From assembly GCF_026262505.1 (NCBI RefSeq), contig NC_067207.1, forward strand, positions 17,576,082-17,640,081: a DNA stretch of 64,000 nt. Direction: 5' to 3'. The notes under the pieces were generated by a model, which was given only the letters and a program-made list of their open reading frames with translations, did not search any database and had not been told where the DNA came from. The stretch is from Trichomonas vaginalis G3. Lineage: Eukaryota; Parabasalia; Trichomonadida; Trichomonadidae. Of the stretch, positions 31,001-45,018 are shown piece by piece (position 1 is the first letter of the stretch; each line of letters begins with the position of its first letter). Both the position numbers and the translations under genes were made by a program.

Positions 31001-34000
31001 ACACTTGAAATTGTTTGTTTGAGTTGGTTGAAATTTAACTAACATCTGCCACGCCATAAACTTTGAAACACTCACGCTTCTATTTTTCGGAAATGATCAT
31101 TTTACTTAGAATAAAAAGATGGACGTATCGAGTCATTCTCTCGAATTGAAGCCAGAAAAAGTTTACACACAACAAACAATCACAAATACATTGACAGAAT
31201 AGTTCTTTATACAAACAGTAAATGTAACATAGCACATATTTGCTGAACCAAAATATTTTCCATAAAGCAAAGAAAGTTGGTATAAACTGTAAATGGTAAC
31301 GTTTCTTTGACAGTTGAAAAAATATACAACAAAACTTACAGATATTTCTAAAGGTAAGTTTATCTTACAATATTTATGTCAAAAACTGGCGTACTGCAAT
31401 ATTTACGGAGAGAAGTCAGTTCAAGAACAACCTTACTGACCCTGCTGCCAATCTGCTCGATGGAAAGCTGTCTGTTATGCCCAATCTGAGGAGCCCCAGC
31501 AAGGTTTCATCGAACGAATACTTCAAAAGAGCATCTTCCTGTAAAAGTGCTATTGGTTTTGTAAACTTCTTGCTCTTCAGTCATCTGGAACCTGTCTCTG
31601 TCACCAGTAATATTGTATTTGTACAGTAACCAAACAGTTGAAATACCAACCCATAAAGTCTTCTGAGTCAGCAAATGGAATGCCAAGCCAAAAACTTGAA
31701 AGCGGCTCTGCCATTTGTATATTTGAAGTTTTGACCTCCTGTATGGAGTCCATAACTTTCACATAGTGGCATAATAGAACTTTGCATTTTCAGGGTTAAT
31801 GGTTTGTTGTGAAGTTGTTTTTAAACGTTCATAGCATCTAAGTCAAGTTTGTAATGACCTCGATATCTTCAACGTAGAATATTCTTCTCTTGATAAATAT
31901 TTGCCATCTATGTTTATATGATATTTAATACCAGGGTTGTAGAAACAAGAATTAGTCATATAGTTCGTCCTGAACAGTACAAACATAGTATCTCATGTTC
32001 ATTTGCAGTTGTTAAAGCAATCTCTTTCTTGCACCTGGGTCCAGCAACTTTGTTTCCAACTTCACACTGCAAGTCTTTACAGATAATTGGTGTATATGGG
32101 AACATAAGTGGAACTCGCCAATATATTTGGCAGCAAAGCATTTTGAAATATCTGGGTCCCAACATATATGACTGCAAAGTCTGCTTTCCTATTCTCTTGC
32201 ATTCAAACTTTTCGCATGTGAACTTAACTGGGCCGCCAAAGCAGTTCCAGCAGCATTGAAATAGATAAGTTTACTTCATTGTTGAAGTTTTTGAGAAACC
32301 AAAGTCTAAGTCAAACTTTGGTCTTTGGCAAAAAGTCACAGAAAACTTGGCTTCCACCGTCCAGCTACAGTAAATGCTGACTGGGTCTTGGGTTTGGTGC
32401 CAGATTTACTAAGTTATTTTTGCTTGAGTAAGTCCAATAGAAATTTTTCCTGCCCAGTTTTGGCAGTATCTTAAAAACCTGAAAGATAGGAAAGATCTAA
32501 GGAACCTAAGTTTTCAGTTTTATACTTTAGTTGGCATGCAGTTCCATCTAACCAGAAAGGTAACAGTAAACTCCTGGAACGTAGGGTCAAGTCTTCTTAT
32601 TTCTCAATATTTTGCATACGTCTTTTGTTCTCTGTAGCTGTGGTTTGTACGAGTTTCTCGACGTCGAACATATCATGAGTTTTGCCCATTGTTACGTTTT
32701 GAAACTAATCAGAGTTAGAATATATCTTATATCCCATGAAAACTCTGGAGCATATTGTTATCCGCGACATAGAAAATTCCATGCAACCTTTCTTGTAACA
32801 ACTTGCAAGAAGTTTATTTCATGTCCTTGTTCCCCGTAATAAGAATTGAGTTTTCAATAGAAATAATATTGAAACCTGTCCGCAAGCAAATCTACTGTGT
32901 TGAAGACACCTTCTCCCACTCACTAACGTTTCATAAGAAACAGCAGTTGTATATTCCTTTAGTCCAGGAACTATTTCTGAAACCTATCTAATGGCAATTG
33001 TTCGCATTCGTAACCAATTCGGAAACATTTCCGTCATGGCATCCAAAACTGTTGGCGTTATATCTGAAGCGGCGTACAATTTCATATGGGTAAAATATAG
33101 TAATAGTTGGATTTAATATCATAATAGAACCACTCGGAACCCAAGCTCACTTTGTTCTACTCTTCTCTTTGGTGTCGCTTTTGTAACTTGCCCTCTGCTT
33201 CAAGTTTGTTGCAATCTTTGCCTCATGTTCACACTAGTATGTTGGTAACATTTCCCAGTCCCTTTTTGCCTTTGGGCTCCTGGTCGCCAACTCCAGGTAA
33301 CCTATATCCTGAAAGATTTATTGTCATAGTTTGTATTTGAGTCTTCGCGTATTGTTTGCATGATCTTTCCTGAAGTTTTCGTTTCAAGCTTCTTCAAACA
33401 GAGCTTGTCCATATGGAATAAGCTCGTTTCCAGAAATAATGTTTTTGGTAGCCATTCGGTTTTCTTCCATGTTACCAATAATATCTTTGTGAATGGGCAA
33501 AGCTTTTACCTCAATGTTCAGTCTTGCGTCATTTATTTCTGTAGTTGGTTCTATTTTGTCCAAGGAACATGTTTTTTTCCAATACTACATTTCATTTGGT
33601 ACGTCCATTTGAGTTTTCCTTAAATATTCATTCCCTTCTCGGTTCATTGTCTGCAAAGTAAGTTTTTCTACATTTGTAAAACGTCGTTTGCAAGGTCATG
33701 TACAATAAGGTTTTCTCTTCGTTCGCTCTCCCTAAACGTTTCTTCTAAATCCTTCCACCAATTAGCCATCTCTATGGTTCTGTGTAGTTCTTGAGAATAA
33801 ATGTCTAAGAACGTCAAGTGTTATATTTCCATCCCCCATGTTCATTTTCATAACGGTCCAGAAATATCTGCATCTTTCATATGCTTTCAATGGCAATTAT
33901 AAGCCGGCGCTGAAAATACCAGCTACATCTGGTTCACCATTCACTTCCTTGTGTCTACAACTTCTGAATTCGTGGTTGTAAGTTTATTGAAACCACCTAT

Positions 34001-37000
34001 CCGGATTAGCTTTATGACCCCATCTCATTGTAGTTCATCGCTGCAGAACAACAAGTAGTTGTTTCCATATTGGCTAGGTCGAATGAACTTTAAACAATGT
34101 TTCCATTTCTATATGTTTTGTTGAAATTTAACCTTTTAATTTTCACCGAGGTTCATCCAAAGATTGAACGTTATATGTCTCGTAAGTATAAAGGATTGTT
34201 GTATTGTGTCATTATCTTCAGTACTTCCATTCTATGGCTGGATATTTTCATCTGATGTTGGAGTCTTTGTTATGTCGGGCGAACATTTTTCGCTATTCTT
34301 GCTACCTATTCACTGAATTTTTCTTAGACTCTTGGAAAGATTCCAATATTCTCCGCATACTCTTGTGTTTGAGGTCAAGATTTTTCGGCTGTTTCCAAAT
34401 CTTCATCTAGTTCTGTGAAGTTAGTTTTTCAGAAGAGGACTTTGTTTGTTCTTCAACTCTTCTAAGCTTGTTGTTGCTGAACTATTTCTTCCATGTCTGT
34501 GTATCTGAACTTCTTCATGTGGAGTTCTTGTACTCATCTCTGCCTGGCATTTCATATATTCCCGAGACCGTTTTTAAAAAATGTTCCTATCTAAGTCATC
34601 CGGACTCAATAAACCTTTCTTCTTTCGTCCGTCTCTATTTTTTACGCGTTTCAATGAAGAGAGTGAATTAATCATTTACTCTGACAACCAAATATCTCGG
34701 AGTAAATTCAGTCATGGGTTTAAAAAATAAATTTTGAAAAAAAAATGAGAAAATTTAAAATTGCTATTAAATAATATCCCTAGCGAGCTTGTATTTCCCA
34801 GGGTTTGACAATTATATCCCATTTGGTGCTGAATCCAATAAAGCTAAATAGGTTCGGGTCAGTTAATTTCCTTTCCTGAACTTTCTAATAGCTTTCTTAT
34901 ATCTTGTCACTAAAGTCAAGAGTCATCTGGGTAACCCTAGTCTTCCCTGTAATGCATTTAAGAATTCTTGGTTTCCTTGTTCTCTACTTTCTTTTATGCC
35001 TTGCTCTGTTTTGTGGTTGTTGCTGTGCTGGTTGTGGAGGTGGTTGTGGTGCATGTGTTGAACTGTTGGTTTGTGGTGCAGTGTTTTGAACGGTTGGTTT
35101 GTGGTGCAAGTGTTTGAAACTGTTGGTTGTTGTGTTTGTTTTGGTGCATGCCTGTTTGTGTCCATGTGGACGATGTAAATGTTTTAGGTAGTGCCTGGTG
35201 GCAGGTCTTCTCTTGGAGGTTTGGGTGGTATTATAAAGTTCCACCAGCTGGCAACATATGTTCCATCTGCCCATAATGTCCTACCTGACTTTTCCCGTTT
35301 TTAAGAAAAGCATTTTAACTAAGGTCTGTTTGTCTGTTTGTAACTCTTTTTCTTGACTTCCAACAACAGTTGGCTCTAAACGGCGGTCATAAGGCAACTT
35401 TGATACTGCCTGTCTCGTTGCTGCTATCTGTTATTATTTCGTCATATTTTGTGCTACTTCTCTAAACTTCGTTGTGAAACCTTCAGACTGTCAGTTTCTT
35501 CCAAATGAGAAAAGTCGTTCACATAGTTTCACTTACTATGACGAGCCTTCGAAGCGTCTTAAAGTTCAGCATTCATTAAAGGCTTCATTTGGAACTGTCT
35601 TCATCCGCTTGTTTTTTTGTCCTTATTGACCCTATAAGTTGGGCTGCTTTGGCGTTGGCGGGCAGTCTAACCAGTCATCATTAAGCTTTAATATATTCCT
35701 GCGCTTTCATTGGCCTTTTGCATGGCTGCGTCGTTATTTTTTACTTTCTTGTGCAAAAGTTTTCATACTGTACGGTTTGGTTTTGCACTGTAAGAAGTTT
35801 TTCTGCTTTACATCTGCTTCAACTTCTTTTTTTATACTCATCGCGTATCCATATATGTCTCAGGGCTTTTGTTTTATTTCTTCATCTTTCAGTAACTGTT
35901 AATGAGTATATGGTTTTTTCAAATTTATAACATCTTGTTTCATTTTTGCTACTTTGCTTGCTTTTTCTGAAACAACTTTTTTTGGCATATTCCTCTGTAA
36001 TTAAGTTCTTTCAGTTGTTTCTTCTTTCTCTTTTTCTCTACGTTAACTCATGAGTTTCTTTGTGTGTCTTGTCTATTCTAGTTTCTTTTCGTTTTCCACT
36101 TATTTGTTTCTGTATGTTATGTTTGACTTTTGACATCTGTATTTGATTTTGAGTGAACTCAAATTCATTATGGGACTTGAGGTTATAAGCTGTTCGTCTG
36201 CAGCTCCACCATAGCCTGCATTTTCGCTAAAAGTGCCGCTCTTAAACCTCCACTTCTGTGCACCAATAAAACTCGGTTTAAAAAGCATAAGGGTTGCTTG
36301 ACTTTGTTTGCAACATAGTGGGGTCATTCCATAAATTTGTGTTGCACAGACTGTTGTTGTGGTGTCATTTTAACTATTGGATGTTTCAAGATGCTCTCTT
36401 CCTCTTACGTATATTTCTTACGTAGCTTACGTGGCATTTTAAGTGAAGTAAAAAGCGGTTTTTGACCAGATGGTTTATATAACACTTTTTGTTCAGCAAT
36501 CAAAAAACATACTCCCGTCAAAGTGTTTGGTCATGTTTTGTAAAATATTTTTAATATCGTTCCTATAATATTTTTTTAAAGTTACTCAAAATATTATACT
36601 TTAGAAAAGTGGGGTCTATCTCTATGAGCGTTGAGATAGACCATTATTTGTTCGAGCAAAATATATACTATGCGTATGTTAAAAATATTTTGACAAGTGG
36701 TGTAAAAGTATGTGTAAGCCCTTTTCTGTCAAAAGTTTGTCCGATGGTGAAAAAATATGTATTTAAAAGCAAAAATGTGAAGTTAATCTTCGCACACTGA
36801 TTTGAGATGGAACGGTTTGCCAACCGGAGAACTTTTCAATAAAATAAAATTATAGATGGGTTACCGTTGACGAAAACGGTTTATTTTTAAACTTTTCTAT
36901 GAGTAGTCCCGAAAAAAACAGTTTAATTTTTCATAATGGAAAGAAAAAAAGTGTCGCAAACAATTCCGTCGACTTACCTCTGCATTAAACGTTCCTACAA

Positions 37001-39926
37001 ATTATGTCCTCACCATTCTCAAAACCCTTATGACCTCCTATATATACCAATAGCAACCTCCTCATCACAATTCAAGACAAAATTGTTTGGAAATAGCAAT
37101 TTGCACAACGAAACAGCTCACCAACAGGTCAGGCAACAACAACTATCGGAACAGAAAGCATTTTCAAGCCCAGAAGTTCCCCATACCAAAATCAGATTCC
37201 AATCGAACTATAACATGAAACACAAAACAACCCGAAATACCGAAACACATTCCAACGAACATACAGAAAACACATTCTGCAATGACCACTCAGTCGCAAA
37301 CACGAATATCTCGTCTTTAGCAAACAATTTAAGTCTCAAATTCAAGACAACACAGAGATAGCGACTACTCCTCTTTCAGAGAAAGTTCGTTAGAAAATTA
37401 CGCAAGAAAAGGTTAGAATTGTTTAGATAAGTTAAATGACAGTGGGTTCAGAAAGCAATCGAGCATTATAACGAGATGTTTTCAAGCTGTCCATGTAAAT
37501 CGCCATTCAGCCTCTGAAAACGAAATCAAAGACCCTGGGCGTACTTGTTGCCATGTTTGCTCATAATTTACCCGTTACTGCAATCTCATAGCGGTTGCAA
37601 GCTATTGAACACAGTTCATTCACTTTTCCAAAGAACTTCAGAAGCATTTACAAAAAGTTAAAAAATTGCCTGAATTTGTCCGTTTTATTATCCAAATTCA
37701 TACAATTATTGGAAGAATGAAATGACATGGTGAAAGGTCATTCTAATTTATATTTCTAAACAAAAGACAACCAGTCAAACGACTATACTTGCCATGGAAT
37801 CCTTTACCAGAATTTCAAGACAATTTCCCCACGTTTTATAACAACTGTTTCTTAGATTATCTCCTAGCCAGAGTTTCCATCATGGAGGAAACAAGTAACT
37901 ATCTCAAGCTTTCGCCCAGGCTCTAAAGGACAGACACTCTCACATTTTAGCAAAATTCACAACACAGCAGTTGCCATATTGTTCAAGATGTCGAGTTTCC
38001 CATTTTCTCAACAATACGACTTTCTCATACGAGACTCCTCAAGAAGGTTTAATACAAAGTTTCATCGCAGGAATTTGTTGCTCTGCCAATGGCGAAGAAG
38101 AAGAAGTCGAAGAAATCCTCACCTCCAGATGAGCGAAGAAGAAGAAAATTTCCAAGACATTCAAATTCAGAATAGTACCGAATAAAAAAAACAATTTAAG
38201 ACTAAAAATTTCTTATGGGACTAAGAGGGCACGAAGTATAGATCCGTATTTTTCCCAACTGAGCGGGTTCCTCCAAATCCCAGCCCTATCGTCCTCCCAG
38301 TGTCAAGTTTTCAAAATATAAAATCCAAATTTTTTTTGAAACAAAATTTCGAGAAATTTTTTCTAATTTTTTTTCTTTGATTTTCAATAAATTTCAAAAT
38401 AAATTTGGGAGTAAATAAGACACTACTTAATGAATTCATAATGAGTGAATGGGATAAATACTCTCAAAACATACAATTTATCTATTTTTTCTTTATATTA
38501 TCAACTAAGTTAGTGATAATTTTTTTTGAATTCAGTTTTTTCATTAAAAACATAATTATAAACACAACAATGATGCACACATACGTATCTACACATCAAA
38601 AATATAAAGTCTTGTTTTGTCTGGGCAATCCAACCACAAAATTCTTTAAAATTGAACATAAAGATTTGAATACTTTTGGGCCTGGCTACCCATGCCCAAA
38701 ACCGAATTGATATTTTTGAATTAAAATATATTTATGTATTTATAATATACCATGGTGATGTCTATATAAAAATAATAAATTCTAAAAAAATTCAATTTAT
38801 TCATAAACGTATACTAAGGTGATCACTTTCATAGTAGGATCCAGCAATCCTACTAAAAGTGTGGTGAGAACGCCACTAACTAAAAACGGGAGTCCTGGAG
38901 TCTCTTGATCTCTGTCAGTAGAGTTCATAATGAGCGCATGCAATAAATGATTAAAGATCAAGCAATCCTCTCTACCTTCAGAGCTACAAAAGCTCAATTC
39001 GGTTACGAGAGGGAGCTTGGAGCTCCTGAACTCATCTAGCACGAGCTATTTTACCATTTGGGGCCTCTTCGTGAAAGATGCCAGCTCTTCTACGAACCAA
39101 GGACTCCAAATAGCTCCTTAATCTTACGAAAGGGAGCTTTTGGAGGCTCCTGAGTCTTCATCAACAGAGTCCCAGATGGTAAATGTCCTTATGCTGAATG
39201 AAAGATGCGAAGCACATCTTCGAACCAGGAAGCTTCAAAGCCCTAATTCACTTACGCAAGGGAGCTCTGAAGCTCTGAAACTCTTTACTATAAAATAAGG
39301 AACAGTTTTCTCTGAGGTTTCATTCAAAATTCTAAGACTTCAGAAGAAAGCTGTCCTATCAATGTATATCTTACGCTCTCAATGGACTACAAGTGGTAAC
39401 AATTTTAAGGAAGGCAGAGATTATCTGAGGCCTGTCAATCAAAGTGAGGGACCTTCGGATATCTCTACTTACAGTAGTCAAATAACTTTTTTCTCATTAT
39501 TTAGAACAAAAAAGAACAAGAGTTGGAGTACTTTAAGGCAAGATTCTTTCCGATCTCTCAGTTCGAAAAGGAGACTTCGGAAGACCTGCCAAATTCCCTT
39601 GAAGCCAATATCCTGTGGAACTGAGCTAGGAACCAGGGAAGAAGTAGCAATTACTATAGAGCACGAATGGTAATCTCGGAAATGCTTATATCGCCCCAAA
39701 GCACATATGTTACAGAAGTCTAACTCATATATACAAGAAGTTCAGGCTGAATAGATATTGTGCATATGGTTTGCAAGAAACTCTCATGAATATTTAAAAT
39801 TCATGTATCAAAAAGGTGACACTTTGGTGTATCGTCCATCCCAAGGGATGCATAACAAATCACATCACCTTGGGATCTATACACGCAAGTTGCCTGGAAA
39901 GCCCCACTTCCTTTTTTTTTTTTTTT
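28080..39926 (-). mobile_element. Maverick A, right-arm copy (heavily broken)
   Basis: This is the same element as in the left arm, read on the minus strand. It ends at a T16 tract (39911-39926) and GGAAGCCCC-type terminus. Recognisable parts, from the terminus inward, are the nested transposon (38237-39881) and the 397-residue protein region (about 36936-38185). The coiled-coil region (about 34900-36440), capsid-like region (about 31430-33090) and helicase region (28477-29433) follow. The short stretch 28080-28476 lies between helicase and polymerase genes and has no counterpart in the left arm. Very many breaks (several dozen), apparently mostly sequence noise. Confidence 0.75.
38237..39881 (-). 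mobile_element. Nested stem-loop transposon, right-arm copy
   Basis: Reverse-complement copy of 14310-15904, beginning TATAGATCC at 38237 and ending GGATCTATA at about 39873-39881. Length is about 1645 bp. Many stems of the hairpin array are weakened by single-base differences, which are not compensated on the other side of the stem. That argues that these differences are noise rather than evolved changes. Confidence 0.8.
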
Positions 39927-40720
39927 GATTATGAATCACCACTACATAAATGATCTCTTTGGAAGTAAATTTCAATCAAGAAAGTGTTGAACTTTGATCT
40001 TCTAACCACAAAACAGTACACCAACAACCTCCTGTATGATAAATTAATTAATAATCTAATAAAATATGTTTAATGAGAGTTTTTTTTTTGCGAAAATGAA
40101 TATTCTAATGAACACTTCTGTTTATCATTTTTTACATAATTTCACTTGATCCGTACTATTGTTTTTTATTCAACCTCATTGTCTTTTAAAATTAACCCTT
40201 TTCTTATTCCGTCGTTAATAATATATGCCCTGTGTCAATGAAAAGTAATCAGCCAACATTTAAACAAGCAAGTGATAACAATTAATTCTTTCATTCAAAT
40301 CCAATTCTAGAAACTAACATCCGAAAAAATATTATATCCTATTAATGCAATGCAATCACGGGAATTGAACGTGTTTTTGTGGTGTTGACCAAAATCGTTT
40401 CAAAGTTGATGAATTTCTTCTGCTATATGGTAAACTATTGATCCGTAATCCATTAAGGATTGCGGATATAGCTGAAACTTTTCCCTGCATTATTATCTTA
40501 TCTAAGAATGAATAATCTCGCTGGAAAGTTACTAAAAATATCAATCTAGTAAAATGTCAGTAATGATTTTGCTGAAATCAGACGTAAAGAAATCAGTTTT
40601 TTCCACCACGACAAATCAATTTCGGATATTTATCAAAACAATAATAAAGCTCCAATAAAAAAGAATTTCATATTTTTTTCAAAATGAAGTTTCATGACAA
40701 ACAAAGCATGATTTTCTATT

Positions 40721-41656
40721 TTATTTGAAGTATGGGTGGTTGAGAGCCTGATCTTTGTAATAATCTTCTTTCCGATCAATGGTCAAAAGTTTCTTTCATT
40801 AAATCAACGAGTTGATCCGTCACAAAGGTCAACGGCAGTACTTAATGAAGTAACTTTTCCCAAGTCTCGTTGTTTCTCTGCGCATGTCTCTTTCTAGAAT
40901 TCTCTTTCTGGCTCTATAATCAAGTTATACGCGAGGTCAAAAGATATCACCTCCAATATCCTCGACATGTGTTATGAACTTCAGAACTTCGTTTGGCCTT
41001 CCAAGGAACTGACCATCTGTTAAAATGTCGAAGAAATAAAGTACAATCGCCCAGCAATCACCACCAGTAACCATAGGCTCTGGTATCCAGTAGCCTTTCG
41101 GGGGATCTGACAGCCCTAGAACCTGCTTTTGGAGACACTTGAAGTCTGTAATATACAGTTCCGTACATCCCCACATCGATCAATTTGAGATCTGAGAAGT
41201 CTTCTGTAATGCATAAATATGTTCGCTAATTTAATATCAGTGACAATTCCTTTCTTTATGAGCCCTTCATTTGTCGCAATTATTAAATATTTTTAACACT
41301 GTCTTTCCCGTTTATGAGGAAGTTAGGTAGTTCCAAAAGAAATTCATCAAATATCGAGAGATTTAACGAGCTCAAATACTAACACGGTTTTTCGTCATGA
41401 TCACTCAAATATATTGAATAATTGTGAGGCAAATTTTCTTAATCTGTCAAAAAGCTGAACTTCTTTGAGATAAGGTGGCTTTGATCACACGCTCAAGTGA
41501 CCTTTATTGCTGCTTGGAATTTTTGTCTTTGGTAAATAATCCTCATATACTTCTGAGAAATGAACCTTGTCCAAGCTTTTTGAGAACTAATGGAGTGGAA
41601 TCATCAGGCAATCTGTCCGGTATCTTCCTGGCCCGGAATGTGACTTGATGACTCCA
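40721..41656 (-). pseudogene. CK2-like kinase, inverted error-rich copy
   Basis: Reverse-complement copy of the intact kinase at 12577-13488, 24 bp longer, with many small indels. Single-frame fragments still match, for example at 40937-41176 (TGGDCWAI). Not expected to encode a working kinase as written. See the discussion of the inverted repeat for why this may not exist in the genome. Confidence 0.85.
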
Positions 41657-42001
41657 TTCAATGATTCTGAAGACAAATAGTGTCTAAGATTTCATTTGAA
41701 AAAAGACAACTCGTTGAATTTATATCAGGAACAAAAAGAAATCATAAAGTATGACACCTTGAACAAATTCAAAGAGCCTATGGAAAAAAGTTCAAAATCG
41801 TTTTTATTTTGAGGCCGAAATTCAGGATATCCTCATTTTACATTAATAAAACAAAAGAGCACACATTTAAAGTATTTTGAGTAGAATAAACATCCAATGT
41901 ATAAATAACAATAAAGCCATTGGGTTAATAGTTTAAGGAAAATTTAAAAATTGTTTCGCACTGATTTCAACCTAAAAACCTAGAAAATTTTATTCGCTAG
42001 C

Positions 42002-43395
42002 TTAGCAGCAGCCGTGGCAAGCATAGCACATCGCAAACTACGCTTGGAAGCCTGGCAAGTTGGCAACCCTTTGAGTGGATACATCATACTGCTACCTGGC
42101 AGAATGGGCCGGCTTCGAAGGATGTTGTGCATGAATTTTTCCTTGAGCTTCTTGTCGACCTCTCGGAGACCATACTGCGAGGCGGACGCTGTTTCTGGGC
42201 ATTTCGGAAGACTGAGACAGAAACACACCGGCGTTGGCTGCCTTGCCTGGGCCGTAGTAGATTGTTTCTCCTTCATGTAGAGCTCGATTTCTGCGTTTGT
42301 TGAATGCGAATGTAGCACCATTCGCGAGGAGCCTTGAACACCGTTCTTGACCATGTTGGAACAGTGCTCTGGGAGAATTTCGTTCTGTGAGCAACATGGA
42401 AGACAAACCATCTCGCATGGAAACTTTCGCAGCCCAGAATGAGCTTGCCATCGATGTACTTCGTAGCCCTTGAGGTCTGGGAAAGTTCTGAAATCTTCTG
42501 ATCTGACGAGCAACGTTCTTTGAATGTGCATACACATCAAAGATGCTCCTTTGTCAATACTCATCCTTGAAGATGAGAGCGCCCGTGTGAGTCTGAGCAT
42601 GAAGACTGGGAATTGCGCGACTGCATGAGCTTCTGGCAGCAGTAACTGTGCGACGTTGCCGGAGCCCGGAAACCATGGCACAGCATGCCCTTGATCTCTT
42701 CGCCCTTAGCACGGAGCATTTCTTGTGAACGAAGTAGACAAGACCGTAGCCTGTAGCTTCTGGAGGATCAGTGAGCCACCGAATGAGATGCACTTGCCTG
42801 GCAGGAAGCCCTCGGAAGAACGTCTGGAGCGCTTGTACTAGGCCCGAACATGTAGCCGATTTCACGAGCACCAACACCGATATCAGACCTGCTGGACATC
42901 TGTGTTGCCGCCGATTTGGGCGTGAAAGTTCGAGCATAAATGACGTCGGACAGAAATCTATGACTGTCGCCATCATCTTCTGCCGCTGGGTCGGAAATCG
43001 GAACCAACCCATTTTTTTTTTCCTTGCCACACCCATTGGGAAGTGTTGTAAGTGAGTTCTTGAAGACTGCTCGCAGCCGAGGAACTTAAGGATGGAAAGG
43101 TTAACGTTGCCAACGGAAGCGGCAGCCGCTTGTATGGGCCGATAGCGCCTGTTTGAATTGACACGGAAACCACGGTTGACATCATTCTCGCCCTTGTCGT
43201 TGACACCATGAACACGAAACATATAACACGCTCTGCTCAAGTAAGAGCTGGGAGGATCAGCTTTCTGTACTTTGGTTCTTCTCCGATGGATTGGACGAAG
43301 GATGTGAGAAACTTCTGTGACTGCTTGGATGAATTCCTTCTGATCTGGATCGCGTGCCGGCGAACGATCCTCAAGTGTTTCTGGACTGCTTCCAT
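42002..43395 (-). pseudogene. Glutamate dehydrogenase, inverted error-rich copy
   Basis: Reverse-complement copy of the intact GDH gene at 10918-12261, 50 bp longer, with frame changes every few dozen bases. The start (43395) and stop (42002) match the intact gene. A poly-T insertion occurs near 43009-43020 (GGTGGCAAG in the left copy). Fragments such as GVGAREIGYMFG and EILPEH remain readable. A real pseudogene would not normally gain bases so evenly. Confidence 0.9.
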
Positions 43396-45018
43396 TGACT
43401 TAAAATGAAGTGTTATTCAAGACCAATTACCTTTACATTCAATTGGTTTTATCAGAAGAAAACGACCTGTTGATTCTCAAAATTGTAAATGCACGCATGA
43501 GTATACCTCAACATAAACTTTTACATCACACTCCTTTATTGTATTTTACTAATTGAATTACAAAAGATCTTTTTTCAACATTCGTTTTTTTAACCTCACA
43601 TCACTTCTTATTGTTTTTTAGATAAAACAGTTCTAAAAATAATCAGTTGTCTTCTAATATAATAAAATGGATAAAATTCAAACATAAATTTTCTCCGACA
43701 TTGAGAGTAATGTAAACCTCTTGATATGAAAGGTCTCCTCATCTTTTCATACATTATATCCCCCCCCCCTTTTTAATTTTATTTTTTTAATAATTAAAAT
43801 TGTGAAATACAATGATTGATCCTTTCAATTTATACATTGCTAAAACTGACGCGCTTAGACATTATTCGCTTCGATACTCGGGTGCATACTCCCCAACTAA
43901 ACATATCAACCATGGATAAATCAATGAGAGTTTGCATAATTCATTAGTCGTTCTCGTCTTACCCATAGTAGGAGCTTATCTGCCTATAAATATGGCAACA
44001 TCATGAATAGAATACTAAATATCAAACAGTATGAAACATTTCCCTAAAACAAAGAATTTTGAGAAATCTCTTCAGAATTGCAAATACTAATAACTACAAC
44101 CAGCTAATTTATCCATGTATCTTGTTTACAATTGTTCACCTCATAAAGTTGTTGTTACTCAATTTTTTTTGTATTGTTTTTATTAAATCCTCAGATCGCT
44201 TAACCGATTCCAAAACGGAACAACTTCTTATTTCTCATTTTTATATTATCAATAACATTTATTTCCCCTTTTTATCCAATTTTTTACAGTTCTCCATAAA
44301 TATGACGTGAAACTAATCCACAGGATTATCCATTATTATCAAATTTACTTCTATCCCATTTGAAATCAATGACGACAACTTGATAAGTACTTTTCAAATT
44401 TTGAATTTTTCATATAGTAATTATATATTGAATAACAGACTAAATATCCCATTAAGCTGATAAAATAATTCAAATGGCTATATCAAATACAATTGATTAA
44501 AGGCAAAATAAATCTTGATATATTTCAGTTTCTTAAACATTTGAAAATGCAACAATGAAAGTATTACTTTAACCAAATAAGAGCACCACCCCGATTTAAT
44601 AGAGATGATCTATAATTAGTAATTTTTTTTTTTGAATTTGATTAACACTTGAAAGGGTAACAAATGAAAGGATTACTTTTAACCAAATCATTGCCAAGTC
44701 AACGATACTGAGAAGCGAATTGAAAAAAATGAATATGAAAATTTGAGAAAGGAAAGGACTTCTTCTTAAGTTTTGATAGTAATCGCAGAAAAAATTAAAA
44801 AGAAAACTCAAATAAATTTATCAGTTTCCACTTTTGGAGTTGACTGCATTAACTTTAGTTAGTTGATACTTTGGATGCTTTGCTGTTAGACCAACCTGAA
44901 AAATAATGCTGAAACTCTATTCTGTTTCCTATAATAGAATTTTAGTTTTATGATAAAGTGACAAAATGAAGTAATAACAATCATATATGAGTATATATTA
45001 ATATAATGTTATTTAATG

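Noticed and set aside
34904-35089. Cys/Gly-rich 61-codon ORF resembling a small secreted peptide
   Set aside because: It is the antisense of the Pro/Gln/His repeat region of the Maverick structural-type protein.
42002-43395. Second, diverged GDH paralogue
   Set aside because: It is collinear with the intact gene inside a larger inverted copy, with evenly spread indels and a net gain of bases; no sign of coding constraint.
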